From: JBAZOD01 sp041648955
Lineage (GTDB): Bacteria > Patescibacteriota > Patescibacteriia > Patescibacteriales > JAQTRU01
Direction: 5' to 3'
Length of the DNA: 19,128 nt
Assembly: GCA_041648955.1 (NCBI GenBank)
Contig: JBAZOD010000011.1
Span: 1 to 19,128, forward strand
Shown here: in pieces, positions 6,211 through 12,140 of the stretch
How positions within the stretch are numbered: position 1 is the stretch's first letter
Layout of the letters: the number at the start of each line of letters is the position of its first letter
Translations under genes and position numbers: made by a program
The notes under the pieces: model-generated
Told to the model about the DNA's origin: nothing
Databases searched by the model: none
What the model saw: only the letters and a program-made list of their open reading frames with translations

Positions 6211-6807
6211 ATGAAATTTCCATTAGCTATCCAAAATTTAATAAACCAATTCTCAAAGCTTCCAACGGTCGGACCAAAAACTGCCGAGCGATATGTTTTT
6301 TATTTATTAAAACAGCCGGCAGAAGAATTACAAAGATTCGCTCAATTTATCGCTGAATTAAAAGAAAAAACAACCATCTGTTCCAATTGCTTGGCAATTT
6401 CCGAAACTGATCCTTGTTTTGTTTGCGCAGACAAAGAAAGAAACAAAGAAATTATTTGTGTCGTCGCCAGCACTCAGGACATGCTGACAATTGAAGCTAC
6501 CAATCAATATAACGGGCTCTATCATATTTTAGGCGGAACAATAAACACCATAAACGATATTCGGCCAGAGCACCTCAAAATAAAACCCCTAACAGAAAGA
6601 ATAGAAAAAAATAATATTAAAGAAATAATTTTAGCTTTGAATCCGGATTTGGAAGGCGAAACTACCGCCTTGTATTTAGCGAAACTGCTGAAATCGTCCG
6701 GTGCAAAAATAACCCGTCTTGCCCGCGGCCTTCCGAGCGGAGCCGATCTGGAATACGCAGACGAAATAACACTGGCCAACGCGCTAAAATATAGAAATGA
6801 GTTGTAA
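6211..6807 (+). CDS. recR: Recombination mediator protein RecR
   Basis: With RecO (and RecF) it loads RecA on SSB-coated single-stranded DNA gaps. Domains in order: helix-hairpin-helix (LINQFSKLPTVGPKTAERY, 10-28), a four-cysteine zinc finger with Cys57, Cys60, Cys69 and Cys72 in standard spacing, a Toprim domain (about 80-165), and the C-terminal GLPSGADLEYADEITLANAL segment (173-192). Length 198 is normal. The Toprim entry reads CVVASTQD where most RecR proteins have VVES-type sequence, so the conserved Glu is Ala86. NPDLEGE (144-150) is intact. The gene begins one base after the ybaB stop, so translation is probably coupled. Confidence 0.97.
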   Translation: MKFPLAIQNLINQFSKLPTVGPKTAERYVFYLLKQPAEELQRFAQFIAELKEKTTICSNCLAISETDPCFVCADKERNKEIICVVASTQDMLTIEATNQYNGLYHILGGTINTINDIRPEHLKIKPLTERIEKNNIKEIILALNPDLEGETTALYLAKLLKSSGAKITRLARGLPSGADLEYADEITLANALKYRNEL

Positions 6808-6815
6808 AAATGAAT

Positions 6816-6924
6816 TGTCATTCTGGAGGCCAAAGGCCGATAGAATCCCGAGGCGAGCCAGCTGTTCGTTTATTACAATCAAACATAACACAACGGGATG
6901 CTATCGCCTCGCTCCGGCATGACA
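6816..6924. repeat. Palindromic dispersed element, copy 1
   Basis: Ends are inverted repeats TGTCATTCTGGAG (6816-6828) and CTCCGGCATGACA (6912-6924), with two mismatches. Inside, CGATAGAATCCCG pairs with CGGGATGCTATCG (one mismatch) and AGGCGAGC faces GCCTCGCT. It is much more GC-rich than its surroundings and non-coding. The same end sequence recurs at 7337 and 10996. Confidence 0.75.
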
Positions 6925-6975
6925 CTTTATTTCTTTTTTATTTTCATTCTATAAAGAAAATTAAAACTTTAAAAT

Positions 6976-7011
6976 AAAAAAAGACCATTTCTTGAGAAAT
7001 AGTCTTTTTTT
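6976..7011. terminator. Bidirectional terminator between recR and rplU
   Basis: An AAAAAAGAC-type arm (6976-6991) pairs with GAAATAGTC followed by eight Ts (6996-7011), with one mismatch in the stem. T-runs occur on both strands. It is placed just past the rplU stop and downstream of recR. Confidence 0.85.
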
Positions 7012-7020
7012 TATTTTATC

Positions 7021-7335
7021 TTATGCGATTGAAGTGATTTCTACTTTCGTAAACGGCTGTCTGTGTCCGACATTTTTCTTGTAGCGGGTTTTGTTTTTAT
7101 ATTTTACAACGCTTACTTTATCCGCTCGCCCTTGCTCAGTTACCTTGCCTTCAACTTTTTCTCCTAGAGTCGGCTTGCCGATATTTAATTCTTTAGCATC
7201 AGCTGTCGCAGTTAACAAAGTTTCAAATTTTACTTTTTTTCCAACTTCTTCTTCCAGTTTTTCTATTTTTAAAATTTGGCCCTGTTTAACTTTGTACTGC
7301 TTCCCGCCGGTTTTTATAACTGCAATTTTTTCCAT
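7021..7335 (-). CDS. rplU: 50S ribosomal protein L21
   Basis: Binds 23S rRNA in the large subunit. The 104-residue protein has the full family pattern: MEKIAVIKTGGKQYKVKQG at the N-terminus, a central beta-barrel part (GKPTLGEKVEGKVTEQGRADK) and the signature HRQPFTKVEI at 91-100. The start ATG at 7335 has AGGA six bases upstream, and this lies inside a copy of the dispersed palindromic repeat (7337 onward). The usual partner rpmA (L27) is not adjacent. It has its own consensus promoter at 7489-7462, so the glycosyltransferase gene upstream is not needed for its expression. It ends 10 bp before a strong terminator. Confidence 0.98.
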   Translation of the reverse strand: MEKIAVIKTGGKQYKVKQGQILKIEKLEEEVGKKVKFETLLTATADAKELNIGKPTLGEKVEGKVTEQGRADKVSVVKYKNKTRYKKNVGHRQPFTKVEITSIA

Positions 7336-7336
7336 A

Positions 7337-7402
7337 TGTCATCCTGAGGAGGAGCGAAGCGACGACGTGAGGATCCCGCGGGATTTAAACGTCTCGTTTA
7401 AA
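7337..7402 (-). repeat. Partial dispersed repeat forming the structured rplU leader
   Basis: Starts with TGTCATCCTGAGGAGG, like the end of the 6816 and 10996 elements. It contains the 12-bp palindrome ATCCCGCGGGAT (7373-7384) and then an 8-bp hairpin TTTAAACG/CGTTTAAA (7384-7402). On the minus strand its edge supplies the AGGA that serves as the rplU ribosome-binding site. The leader from the predicted start site is about 120 nt. Confidence 0.6.
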
Positions 7403-7461
7403 ACGCTCAGCCTAAATTAATAATTTAATAAATAAAAAACGCCCTTCATTGAGCTTTCTAT

Positions 7462-7489
7462 ATTATAGCTAAATATTAAAATTTGTCAA
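7462..7489 (-). promoter_or_regulatory. Consensus promoter of rplU
   Basis: On the minus strand, TTGACA (7489-7484), 16-bp spacer, TATAAT (7467-7462). Both hexamers are perfect. The -35 lies inside the last codons of the upstream glycosyltransferase gene. Transcription would start near 7455. Confidence 0.75.
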
Positions 7490-8440
7490 TTTTTTCCTTA
7501 TAACTTTTAATTTTCCATACTCTCCCAACAAATATTGCTCAAAAAGCAGGGCAAAAATAAACATTGCTAATATTCGCAAAATAATCGTTATTTTACTAAA
7601 AACCCCCTGAAAACGCCAATATTTTAAGAATATTATATGCTGATTAAGAAAAGACCACTTTTTTGCTTGTCTGTTCTTAGCTTTTCTACCCCTAAAAAAG
7701 GCCATAAAACCCTTCCCAGCGCTTGCTACTGTCCTATCATGATAAAATATAGCTTCAGGAACCAATCTGGCCTTAAAATTGGCTAATTTGAGCCTAAAGG
7801 CTAAATCGCAATCTTCTTTATACATAAACATTGACTCATCGAAATATAGAGAATCCCCCTTGCCCCCTTTACCAAGGGGGTTTAGTTTTTCCAAAGCGCT
7901 AATTCTATAAATCCCGGCTGCGCCTGAGGGGCCAAGAATATCAACTTTATTATATTGCCCTTTGTCAATTTCTCCCTGCCCAAAGTCGAAAAACCTTAAA
8001 CCGGTTTTTAATCCAATTCCGCAGGTATCTATGATATTTGTTTTTTTATTTTCCAAAAAATTCCATTTCAAAATCTTGGGGCTGGCGCTTCCCAAAGTCC
8101 TATCCCCATCCATTGCCTCTACTAACTTCTCTATTGCGCCTGGTTCCATAATTATATCGGGATTTAAAACCAAAAAATATTCAGCGCCAATTTCCGAAGC
8201 TTTTTTTATCAAGACATTAAAAGCCCGCCCAAAACCCAAATTCTCTCCTGCCCAAGAAAAATCTATTTCCGGATAATTATTTTTGATAAATTTTTTATTG
8301 TTATTTTCTTCCTGTTCACTGTCATCAATCGCAAAAATTTTATAATCGGAAAAATTTTGCTTTTTTAAGCTATCTAAAAAATACGGCAAATATTTTGCCG
8401 TCAGTTCTCCATAAGTTATAAAGCCAATTGCTAATTTCAT
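7469..8440 (-). CDS. GT2-family glycosyltransferase (rhamnosyltransferase-like)
   Basis: GT-A fold enzyme that adds a sugar from a nucleotide donor, probably in surface polysaccharide assembly. Visible in order: the N-terminal strand LAIGFITYG (3-11), nucleotide-binding IFAIDDSE (35-42), ENLGFGRAFN (66-75), the metal/donor motif LNPD (92-95), the acceptor part GPSGAAGIYRISAL (170-183), and FDESMFMYKEDCDLAFR (200-216) with the catalytic-base region at Glu209 and Asp210. A hydrophobic C-terminal segment (about 283-302) suggests membrane attachment. The start overlaps the CYTH-gene stop as ATGA, so translation is coupled. Residues 187-196 (NPLGKGGKGD) are encoded by a palindromic repeat and look like an insertion. 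Its company of rmlA and rmlD suggests dTDP-rhamnose as donor; this is inference. Confidence 0.9.
   Translation of the reverse strand: MKLAIGFITYGELTAKYLPYFLDSLKKQNFSDYKIFAIDDSEQEENNNKKFIKNNYPEIDFSWAGENLGFGRAFNVLIKKASEIGAEYFLVLNPDIIMEPGAIEKLVEAMDGDRTLGSASPKILKWNFLENKKTNIIDTCGIGLKTGLRFFDFGQGEIDKGQYNKVDILGPSGAAGIYRISALEKLNPLGKGGKGDSLYFDESMFMYKEDCDLAFRLKLANFKARLVPEAIFYHDRTVASAGKGFMAFFRGRKAKNRQAKKWSFLNQHIIFLKYWRFQGVFSKITIILRILAMFIFALLFEQYLLGEYGKLKVIRKKLTNFNI
7855..7880. repeat. In-frame palindromic repeat inside the glycosyltransferase gene
   Basis: CCCCCTT occurs twice (7855-7861 and 7863-7869), and the second copy forms a perfect 7-bp hairpin with AAGGGGG (7874-7880) around TACC. It encodes NPLGKGGKGD between the GPSGAAGIYR and FDESMFMY motifs, without disturbing the frame. 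Confidence 0.65.
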
Positions 8441-8952
8441 TGTTTCAAAATTAAATCACTATAGGAACAAGATATGAAATCTTTTGGAGAAATACCAAAT
8501 AAATCTAAATAGGTTTCACATTGTTTTAATAATTTCACCTCGCCAATACTGCCATCCGAATCAATCGCCTCAATTTCAACAAAAGAGCCAAGGCCCTCAA
8601 CATTATCTAGATGAAATTTTACATTATCAATAAAATAAATTTCTCTTTTCTTATCGACGACCACCAAGACTCCGAGGGCTTTTGCTAAAATATCTTTTAA
8701 GCCTTTATCATGTCCAGTCTCATACATTAAAATCTTAGATTTTTTCGGCCCGGCGCAATTTTCTCTATCATAAAAAATAAGAGCATTCTCAATATTTCCT
8801 TCCCGCATCTTTAAACGGCCAAAGTTAACTTTAAAATAAGTATCGATTTGATGATCAAGCCCCTTGAAATCTGCTTTCTCAGTTTGTAAAATTTCTCTCA
8901 ATCTTTCGTGATTGTCGCATTTGGCCTTTAACTCTATATTAATATGCTTCAT
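8437..8952 (-). CDS. CYTH-domain protein (class IV adenylate cyclase / thiamine triphosphatase-like)
   Basis: 171 residues forming one CYTH tunnel domain. Signs are the N-terminal NIELKAKC (5-12, the charged start strand of the family), DHQIDTYFKV (33-42), GRLKMREGN (45-53) with the basic residues that bind triphosphate, KKREIYFIDNVKFHLDNVEGLG (101-122) and FVEIEAID (124-131). CYTH enzymes act on nucleoside or inorganic triphosphates with Mg or Mn; some are CyaB-type cyclases. The actual substrate cannot be read here. It starts 4 bp after the rmlA stop and overlaps the glycosyltransferase start by 4 bp, so it is an internal member of the sugar operon. It could supply signalling or triphosphate cleavage linked to that pathway, which is speculation. 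Confidence 0.85.
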   Translation of the reverse strand: MKHINIELKAKCDNHERLREILQTEKADFKGLDHQIDTYFKVNFGRLKMREGNIENALIFYDRENCAGPKKSKILMYETGHDKGLKDILAKALGVLVVVDKKREIYFIDNVKFHLDNVEGLGSFVEIEAIDSDGSIGEVKLLKQCETYLDLFGISPKDFISCSYSDLILKQ

Positions 8953-8956
8953 AAAT

Positions 8957-9682
8957 TTAAATTACCATCTTCCCTTGCATTTTCTCTTTGGCAAAATTCT
9001 GGGCGCGCAATAAGCTGTCAAAAGTGCCGGCATCAATCCACTCTCCCTCCACCATCGCCACTTCCAATTCTCCTTTTTCCAGATACCAATTATGAAGATC
9101 AGTTATTTCCAGCTCGCCTCTTTCACTTGGTTTCACTTGCTTAGCGGCCTCTATCACTCGGCTGTCATAAATATAAAGACCGGTTAAGGCATAATCGCTT
9201 AAAAACTTTTTCGGTTTTTCCTCTATCTTTACTGCTTTCATATTTTCATCAAACTTCACTACTCCAAATCTTTCCGGGTCCGGCACTTTTTTGGCAAAAA
9301 CCTTGCCACCGGATTTGAAGTTTTTTATATCTTCGTTCAAATCATCTTCGAAAATATTGTCGCCCAAAATCATGCAGACATTTTCTTTGTCAATAAAATT
9401 TTCTCCGATAATGAAAGCGTCGGCCAATCCGCGCGGATGATCTTGAATTTCATAAGTAAATTTACACCCGAATTCCTTTCCGCTCCCCAAAAGATTAAGA
9501 TAATCGCCGGCTCTTTCCGGAGATACAATTATTAAAATTTCCTTTATCCCCGCCTTTAGCAAAGTATTTAAGGGATAATAAATCATCGGCCGATTATAAA
9601 CTGGCAAAAGCTGTTTGGAAGTAACCTGTGTGCAAGGACGGAGACGAGTAGCCGAACCGCCCGATAGAATAATTCCTCTCAT
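8957..9682 (-). CDS. rmlA: Glucose-1-phosphate thymidylyltransferase-type nucleotidyltransferase
   Basis: Makes dTDP-glucose from glucose-1-phosphate and dTTP, the first step to dTDP-rhamnose. The ATG at 9682 gives MRGIILSGGSATRLRPCT. The signature GGxxTRLxP is at 8-16, with Ala where most have Gly. Then come SKQLLPVYNRPMIYYPL (22-38, Lys23), DHPRGLADAF (81-90), GDNIF (107-111), FGVVKFD (139-145), IEEKPKKF (153-160), the sugar-binding LTGLYIYD (166-173) and EWIDAGTFD (214-222). At 241 residues it is the short type, lacking the C-terminal extension of typical 290-residue RmlA. The open frame upstream of 9682 to 9970 is rejected because it lies over the ncRNA candidate. rmlD is upstream; rmlB and rmlC are not in the window. 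Confidence 0.9.
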   Translation of the reverse strand: MRGIILSGGSATRLRPCTQVTSKQLLPVYNRPMIYYPLNTLLKAGIKEILIIVSPERAGDYLNLLGSGKEFGCKFTYEIQDHPRGLADAFIIGENFIDKENVCMILGDNIFEDDLNEDIKNFKSGGKVFAKKVPDPERFGVVKFDENMKAVKIEEKPKKFLSDYALTGLYIYDSRVIEAAKQVKPSERGELEITDLHNWYLEKGELEVAMVEGEWIDAGTFDSLLRAQNFAKEKMQGKMVI

Positions 9683-9692
9683 AAATTTTCTC

Positions 9693-9721
9693 TTGACATT
9701 TTTTAAATTATAATTTATAAT
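9693..9721 (+). promoter_or_regulatory. Consensus promoter of the candidate ncRNA
   Basis: TTGACA (9693-9698), 17-bp spacer, TATAAT (9716-9721): perfect hexamers at ideal spacing, pointing away from rmlA. The predicted start is near 9728. The AT-rich core also reads TATAAT on the minus strand, so it may drive rmlA as well. Confidence 0.8.
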
Positions 9722-9727
9722 ATTTTT

Positions 9728-10036
9728 TGATAAACGAACAACTCTTTTTAGAATATCTTGGTTAGTTGCCAAAACGGCTGGCTTTTGCTCGCAGAATCTC
9801 ACACGGGAAATGCCTGTGTGATGCGGAGTTTGCCCTCTGCCCCCCCAAATTCTGCCTATAGGCTCACAAAATAAAACCTCCTTCTTACCTATTATGGACA
9901 AAATGGGAAACACGGGAAAGAGGCTGCATTCTCCGCCTATATACGAGCAGGAACAGGTTAATCTAATCAAGATATGGAAATGCAGTTGTCTACCCCTGCC
10001 CTTGAAGAATTTCTCAAGACGCAGGGGTTTTTATTT
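9728..10036 (+). ncRNA. Candidate structured non-coding RNA, about 305 nt
   Basis: Lies between two minus-strand genes with no plausible plus-strand protein. It has a consensus promoter upstream and an intrinsic terminator at its end. The ends can pair: ACAACT (9738-9743) with AGTTGT (9984-9989), then ATATCTTGGTTAG (9753-9765) with CTAATCAAGATAT (9963-9975), 13 bp with one G-U. Inner helices are TGCTCG/CGAGCA (9786-9791, 9944-9949), GCAGAAT/ATTCTGC (9791-9797, 9849-9855), a 9-bp hairpin TCACACGGG/CCTGTGTGA (9799-9821), and CCTC-TTC/GAA-GAGG (9877-9884, 9916-9923). GCGGAG (9823-9828) with CTCCGC (9931-9936) would cross one of these as a pseudoknot. Purine-rich GGGAAA occurs twice (9905, 9914). 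I see no tmRNA, RNase P or SRP signature. The function is unknown. Confidence 0.65.
9992..10036 (+). terminator. Intrinsic terminator of the candidate ncRNA
   Basis: ACCCCTGC (9992-9999) pairs with GCAGGGGT (10021-10028). An inner TTGA...TCAA pair extends it, and TTTTATTTT follows on the plus strand only. No T-run exists on the minus strand, so it does not serve rmlD, whose stop codon it overlaps tail to tail. Confidence 0.85.
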
Positions 10037-10894
10037 TCCCAAATATTCTTTTAATGCCTCTTCCCAGGTTCTCTGCATATCAAACTTAGTATTTACTAAA
10101 GCCGAACAGGCCGGGCGCTTCGCCGGACGAGGAAATTTGTCGGCAGCAACAGGCTTGACTTCGACTTTCATGCCGGCAATTTTGAATAAAGCGACAGCCG
10201 CTTCGTACCAAGTCGCTCTGCCTACATTGGCAATATGATAGATGCCAGATCCTCGACCGCTTTCTAAAAGTTTTTTAGTAGCCGCGGCTAAATCTGGCGT
10301 ATAGGTGAAACAGCTGATTTCTTCGTCAACTACCTCTAATGTTTTTTGTTTTTGGGCCAGTTCCAACATCATATCGAAAAAACTCGGCTTGGCTAATTTA
10401 TTTTCTCCTTTCGGCCCGAATAATTTAGAAGTCCTAATCAAAAAATATTTTAAGCCCTGTCCGCTTTTTTTTATGATTTCTTCCTCACCCAGCAATTTTG
10501 TCTCTCCGTATTTGTTTATCGGCCCGGTTTCATCATCTTCTTTATATCCTTCTTTTTTTTCTCCAGAAAAAACATAATCAGAAGAATAATGAATTAAAAT
10601 CGCGCCGGTTTCTAAACAAGCTTCTGCCAGATAGCCGACTACTTCTGAATTTATTTTTTTTGCCAAAGCGAATATTCCCTCATCTTCCTCGCACTTGTCA
10701 ACGGCATTATAAGCAGCGGCGTTAATAACAATACCCGGTCGCAAATCGCGTATTTTTTTCAAAACCAAATCATTATCAGTAATATCAATATCTTCTCTAT
10801 CCCAAGCGACAACATCGTATTCTGAGTCAGCAGAAAAAACTTTTGTTAATTGGGACCCCAGATTGCCGTGAGCCCCTAAAATCAATATTTCCAT
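10031..10894 (-). CDS. rmlD: dTDP-4-dehydrorhamnose reductase
   Basis: Catalyses the last step of dTDP-L-rhamnose synthesis, reducing dTDP-4-keto-rhamnose with NAD(P)H. This is an extended short-chain dehydrogenase: the nucleotide-binding GAHGNLGSQL (7-16), DREDIDITD (32-40), INAAAYNAVDKCE (57-69), YSSDYVFSG (103-111), the catalytic Tyr129 and Lys133 in NKYGETKLLGE, and the RmlD-type C-terminal RPAKRPACSALVNTKF (256-271), which contacts substrate. Length 287 is standard. The ATG at 10894 has no clear ribosome-binding site. It is followed by rmlA, 348 bp further on, with the ncRNA candidate between on the other strand. Whether both share a transcript is uncertain. Confidence 0.95.
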   Translation of the reverse strand: MEILILGAHGNLGSQLTKVFSADSEYDVVAWDREDIDITDNDLVLKKIRDLRPGIVINAAAYNAVDKCEEDEGIFALAKKINSEVVGYLAEACLETGAILIHYSSDYVFSGEKKEGYKEDDETGPINKYGETKLLGEEEIIKKSGQGLKYFLIRTSKLFGPKGENKLAKPSFFDMMLELAQKQKTLEVVDEEISCFTYTPDLAAATKKLLESGRGSGIYHIANVGRATWYEAAVALFKIAGMKVEVKPVAADKFPRPAKRPACSALVNTKFDMQRTWEEALKEYLGK

Positions 10895-10995
10895 AATTTA
10901 AGTAATAAAATAATCTAGTTTCTGCCTTTACCTTAGCATAATTAGCAAAGAAAATAAAGGGGTAAATTGCTCTGTTATTGCAAGAATTTTCTCTC

Positions 10996-11162
10996 TGTCA
11001 TGCTGGAGCAACCCCGTGGGAGCAATAATCCCGAGTGTTCGGGATGATTTTCTGGTTAATCCATAATCCACGCTCCTGCCATTTCCTTCGAGATTCTTCC
11101 TTGCCTCGCCGGCAGGCGAGTCGCTACATCTCGAAAAGTCAAGACTACGCTCCAGAATGACA
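10996..11162. repeat. Palindromic dispersed element, copy 3
   Basis: The gene-free stretch 10895-11246 is mostly this element. Ends are TGTCATGCTGGAGC (10996-11009) and GCTCCAGAATGACA (11149-11162), inverted with one mismatch. Internal hairpins are ATCCCGA/TCGGGAT (11028-11045) and TTCGAGAT/ATCTCGAA (11087-11135), the latter enclosing CTCGCC/GGCGAG (11105-11120). GC-rich and non-coding, it shares its ends with the elements at 6816 and 7337. The remaining flanks are AT-rich, hold the hydrolase promoter and otherwise show nothing. Confidence 0.75.
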
Positions 11163-11177
11163 AAAAAATAGATTTGC

Positions 11178-11205
11178 TTGCTAATTTGCTATTCGATGAT
11201 ATAAT
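11178..11205 (+). promoter_or_regulatory. Promoter of the hydrolase gene
   Basis: TTGCTA (11178-11183), 16-bp spacer, TATAAT (11200-11205). The start would be near 11212, giving a leader of about 35 nt without a ribosome-binding site. Confidence 0.55.
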
Positions 11206-11246
11206 TTACTTATAGTTTTAACTTTATCAGACAATAATAAGAACAA

Positions 11247-12077
11247 ATGGAAAAAAAAATTAAATCGCATGATTCAACCGCAATCGTTTATGATATAGAC
11301 AGATTTTCAGAAAAATTCCTGGTTTTCGTTCATGGAGCCGGAGGCGATCTTACAGCCTGGAAAAAAGAACGGGCTTTTTTCCGCGAGAAAGGCATTTCAA
11401 CTTTAGCCATGGATTTGAGAGGTCATGGAAAGTCAGGCCGGCCGAATACGGCTCAAAGCTACAATTTAGAAAATTTTTCCAAGGACATTGATATTATTCT
11501 GGAAAAAGAAAAAATATCCGATTTTTCCATGATAGGACATTGTTTCGGCGGTATGGTCATCGTAATGTTTGAAAAAAATTTCCCCGGGAAAGCAAAAGCT
11601 TATGTCTTAATTGATACCGCTCATAAAGCGCCCAGGATATTGGACGGAGCTGTAAAATACAATCCATTTTTTATTAATTTTTTGAACAAGATCTTAGAAA
11701 AAAATGATTTAAACGGAAAACGTTTCGGCCATGTAGATTTTGATAAATTCATCGGAGGAGGAGACTATGATCCGGTTCGGATATATTCCGACATAATTCA
11801 TACCTCCTTAAAATCATGGCTATTCACCTATGAACATCTCGCGAGATATAATGGCATCCAAACATTGGAAAAAATAAAAAAACCAGTGTTAATTATAGAA
11901 GGCGAAAAAGATTCCATATTTAATGTCTCGGTTGCCAAGGAGATAAATAGATTGGTAAAAACATCTCGACTAGTTGTGGTCCCAAAAGAAAATCATATAA
12001 TTAATCTGAATAACCCGGCAGTCATCAATAAAAATATCTGGAAATTTTTGAATGAAATAAAATTTTTCGAAAAATAA
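11247..12077 (+). CDS. Alpha/beta-hydrolase with a cysteine nucleophile
   Basis: 276 residues with the MhpC-type alpha/beta-hydrolase fold. The oxyanion-hole region is VFVHGAGGD (26-34), followed by MDLRGHGKSGRP (55-66). The nucleophile elbow is GHCFGG (97-102), so the usual Ser is Cys99. The acid is Asp222 in IEGEKDSIF and the base His250 in KENHIINL, where such proteins normally carry them. A cap-like region lies at about 130-200. There is no signal peptide, so it is probably cytoplasmic. The substrate is unknown. A Cys nucleophile in this fold is known from dienelactone hydrolases, but the rest of the sequence follows the esterase/epoxide-hydrolase layout. It is a single-gene unit with its own promoter and a shared terminator at the end. 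Confidence 0.9.
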   Translation: MEKKIKSHDSTAIVYDIDRFSEKFLVFVHGAGGDLTAWKKERAFFREKGISTLAMDLRGHGKSGRPNTAQSYNLENFSKDIDIILEKEKISDFSMIGHCFGGMVIVMFEKNFPGKAKAYVLIDTAHKAPRILDGAVKYNPFFINFLNKILEKNDLNGKRFGHVDFDKFIGGGDYDPVRIYSDIIHTSLKSWLFTYEHLARYNGIQTLEKIKKPVLIIEGEKDSIFNVSVAKEINRLVKTSRLVVVPKENHIINLNNPAVINKNIWKFLNEIKFFEK

Positions 12078-12091
12078 AGCTCTACCCAAAC

Positions 12092-12122
12092 AAAAACTGC
12101 GAAAAATATTTCCGCAGTTTTT
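12092..12122. terminator. Bidirectional terminator between the hydrolase and murF
   Basis: AAAAACTGCG (12092-12101) pairs with CGCAGTTTTT (12113-12122) around an A/T loop, giving T-runs on both strands. It ends both the hydrolase unit and the dcw operon. Confidence 0.88.
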
Positions 12123-12140
12123 TGATATTTAAAATATAAA

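Noticed and set aside
7435..7455. GCTC/GGGC hairpin followed by T6 on the minus strand as a terminator of the glycosyltransferase
   Set aside because: The four-pair stem (one G-T) lies right at the predicted rplU start site. It is too weak to call.
9683..9970. N-terminal extension of the rmlA frame on the minus strand
   Set aside because: The family start is MRGIILSGG at 9682. The extension has no ribosome-binding site, is low in coding character and overlies the plus-strand RNA candidate.
9728..10036. tmRNA, RNase P RNA, SRP RNA or 6S RNA as identity of the ncRNA candidate
   Set aside because: No tRNA-like TTCGA end, no GAGGAAAGTCC or CAGAACCCGGC, no GGAAGGAAGCAGC. The length exceeds usual 6S RNA. 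A strongly diverged member cannot be excluded by eye.
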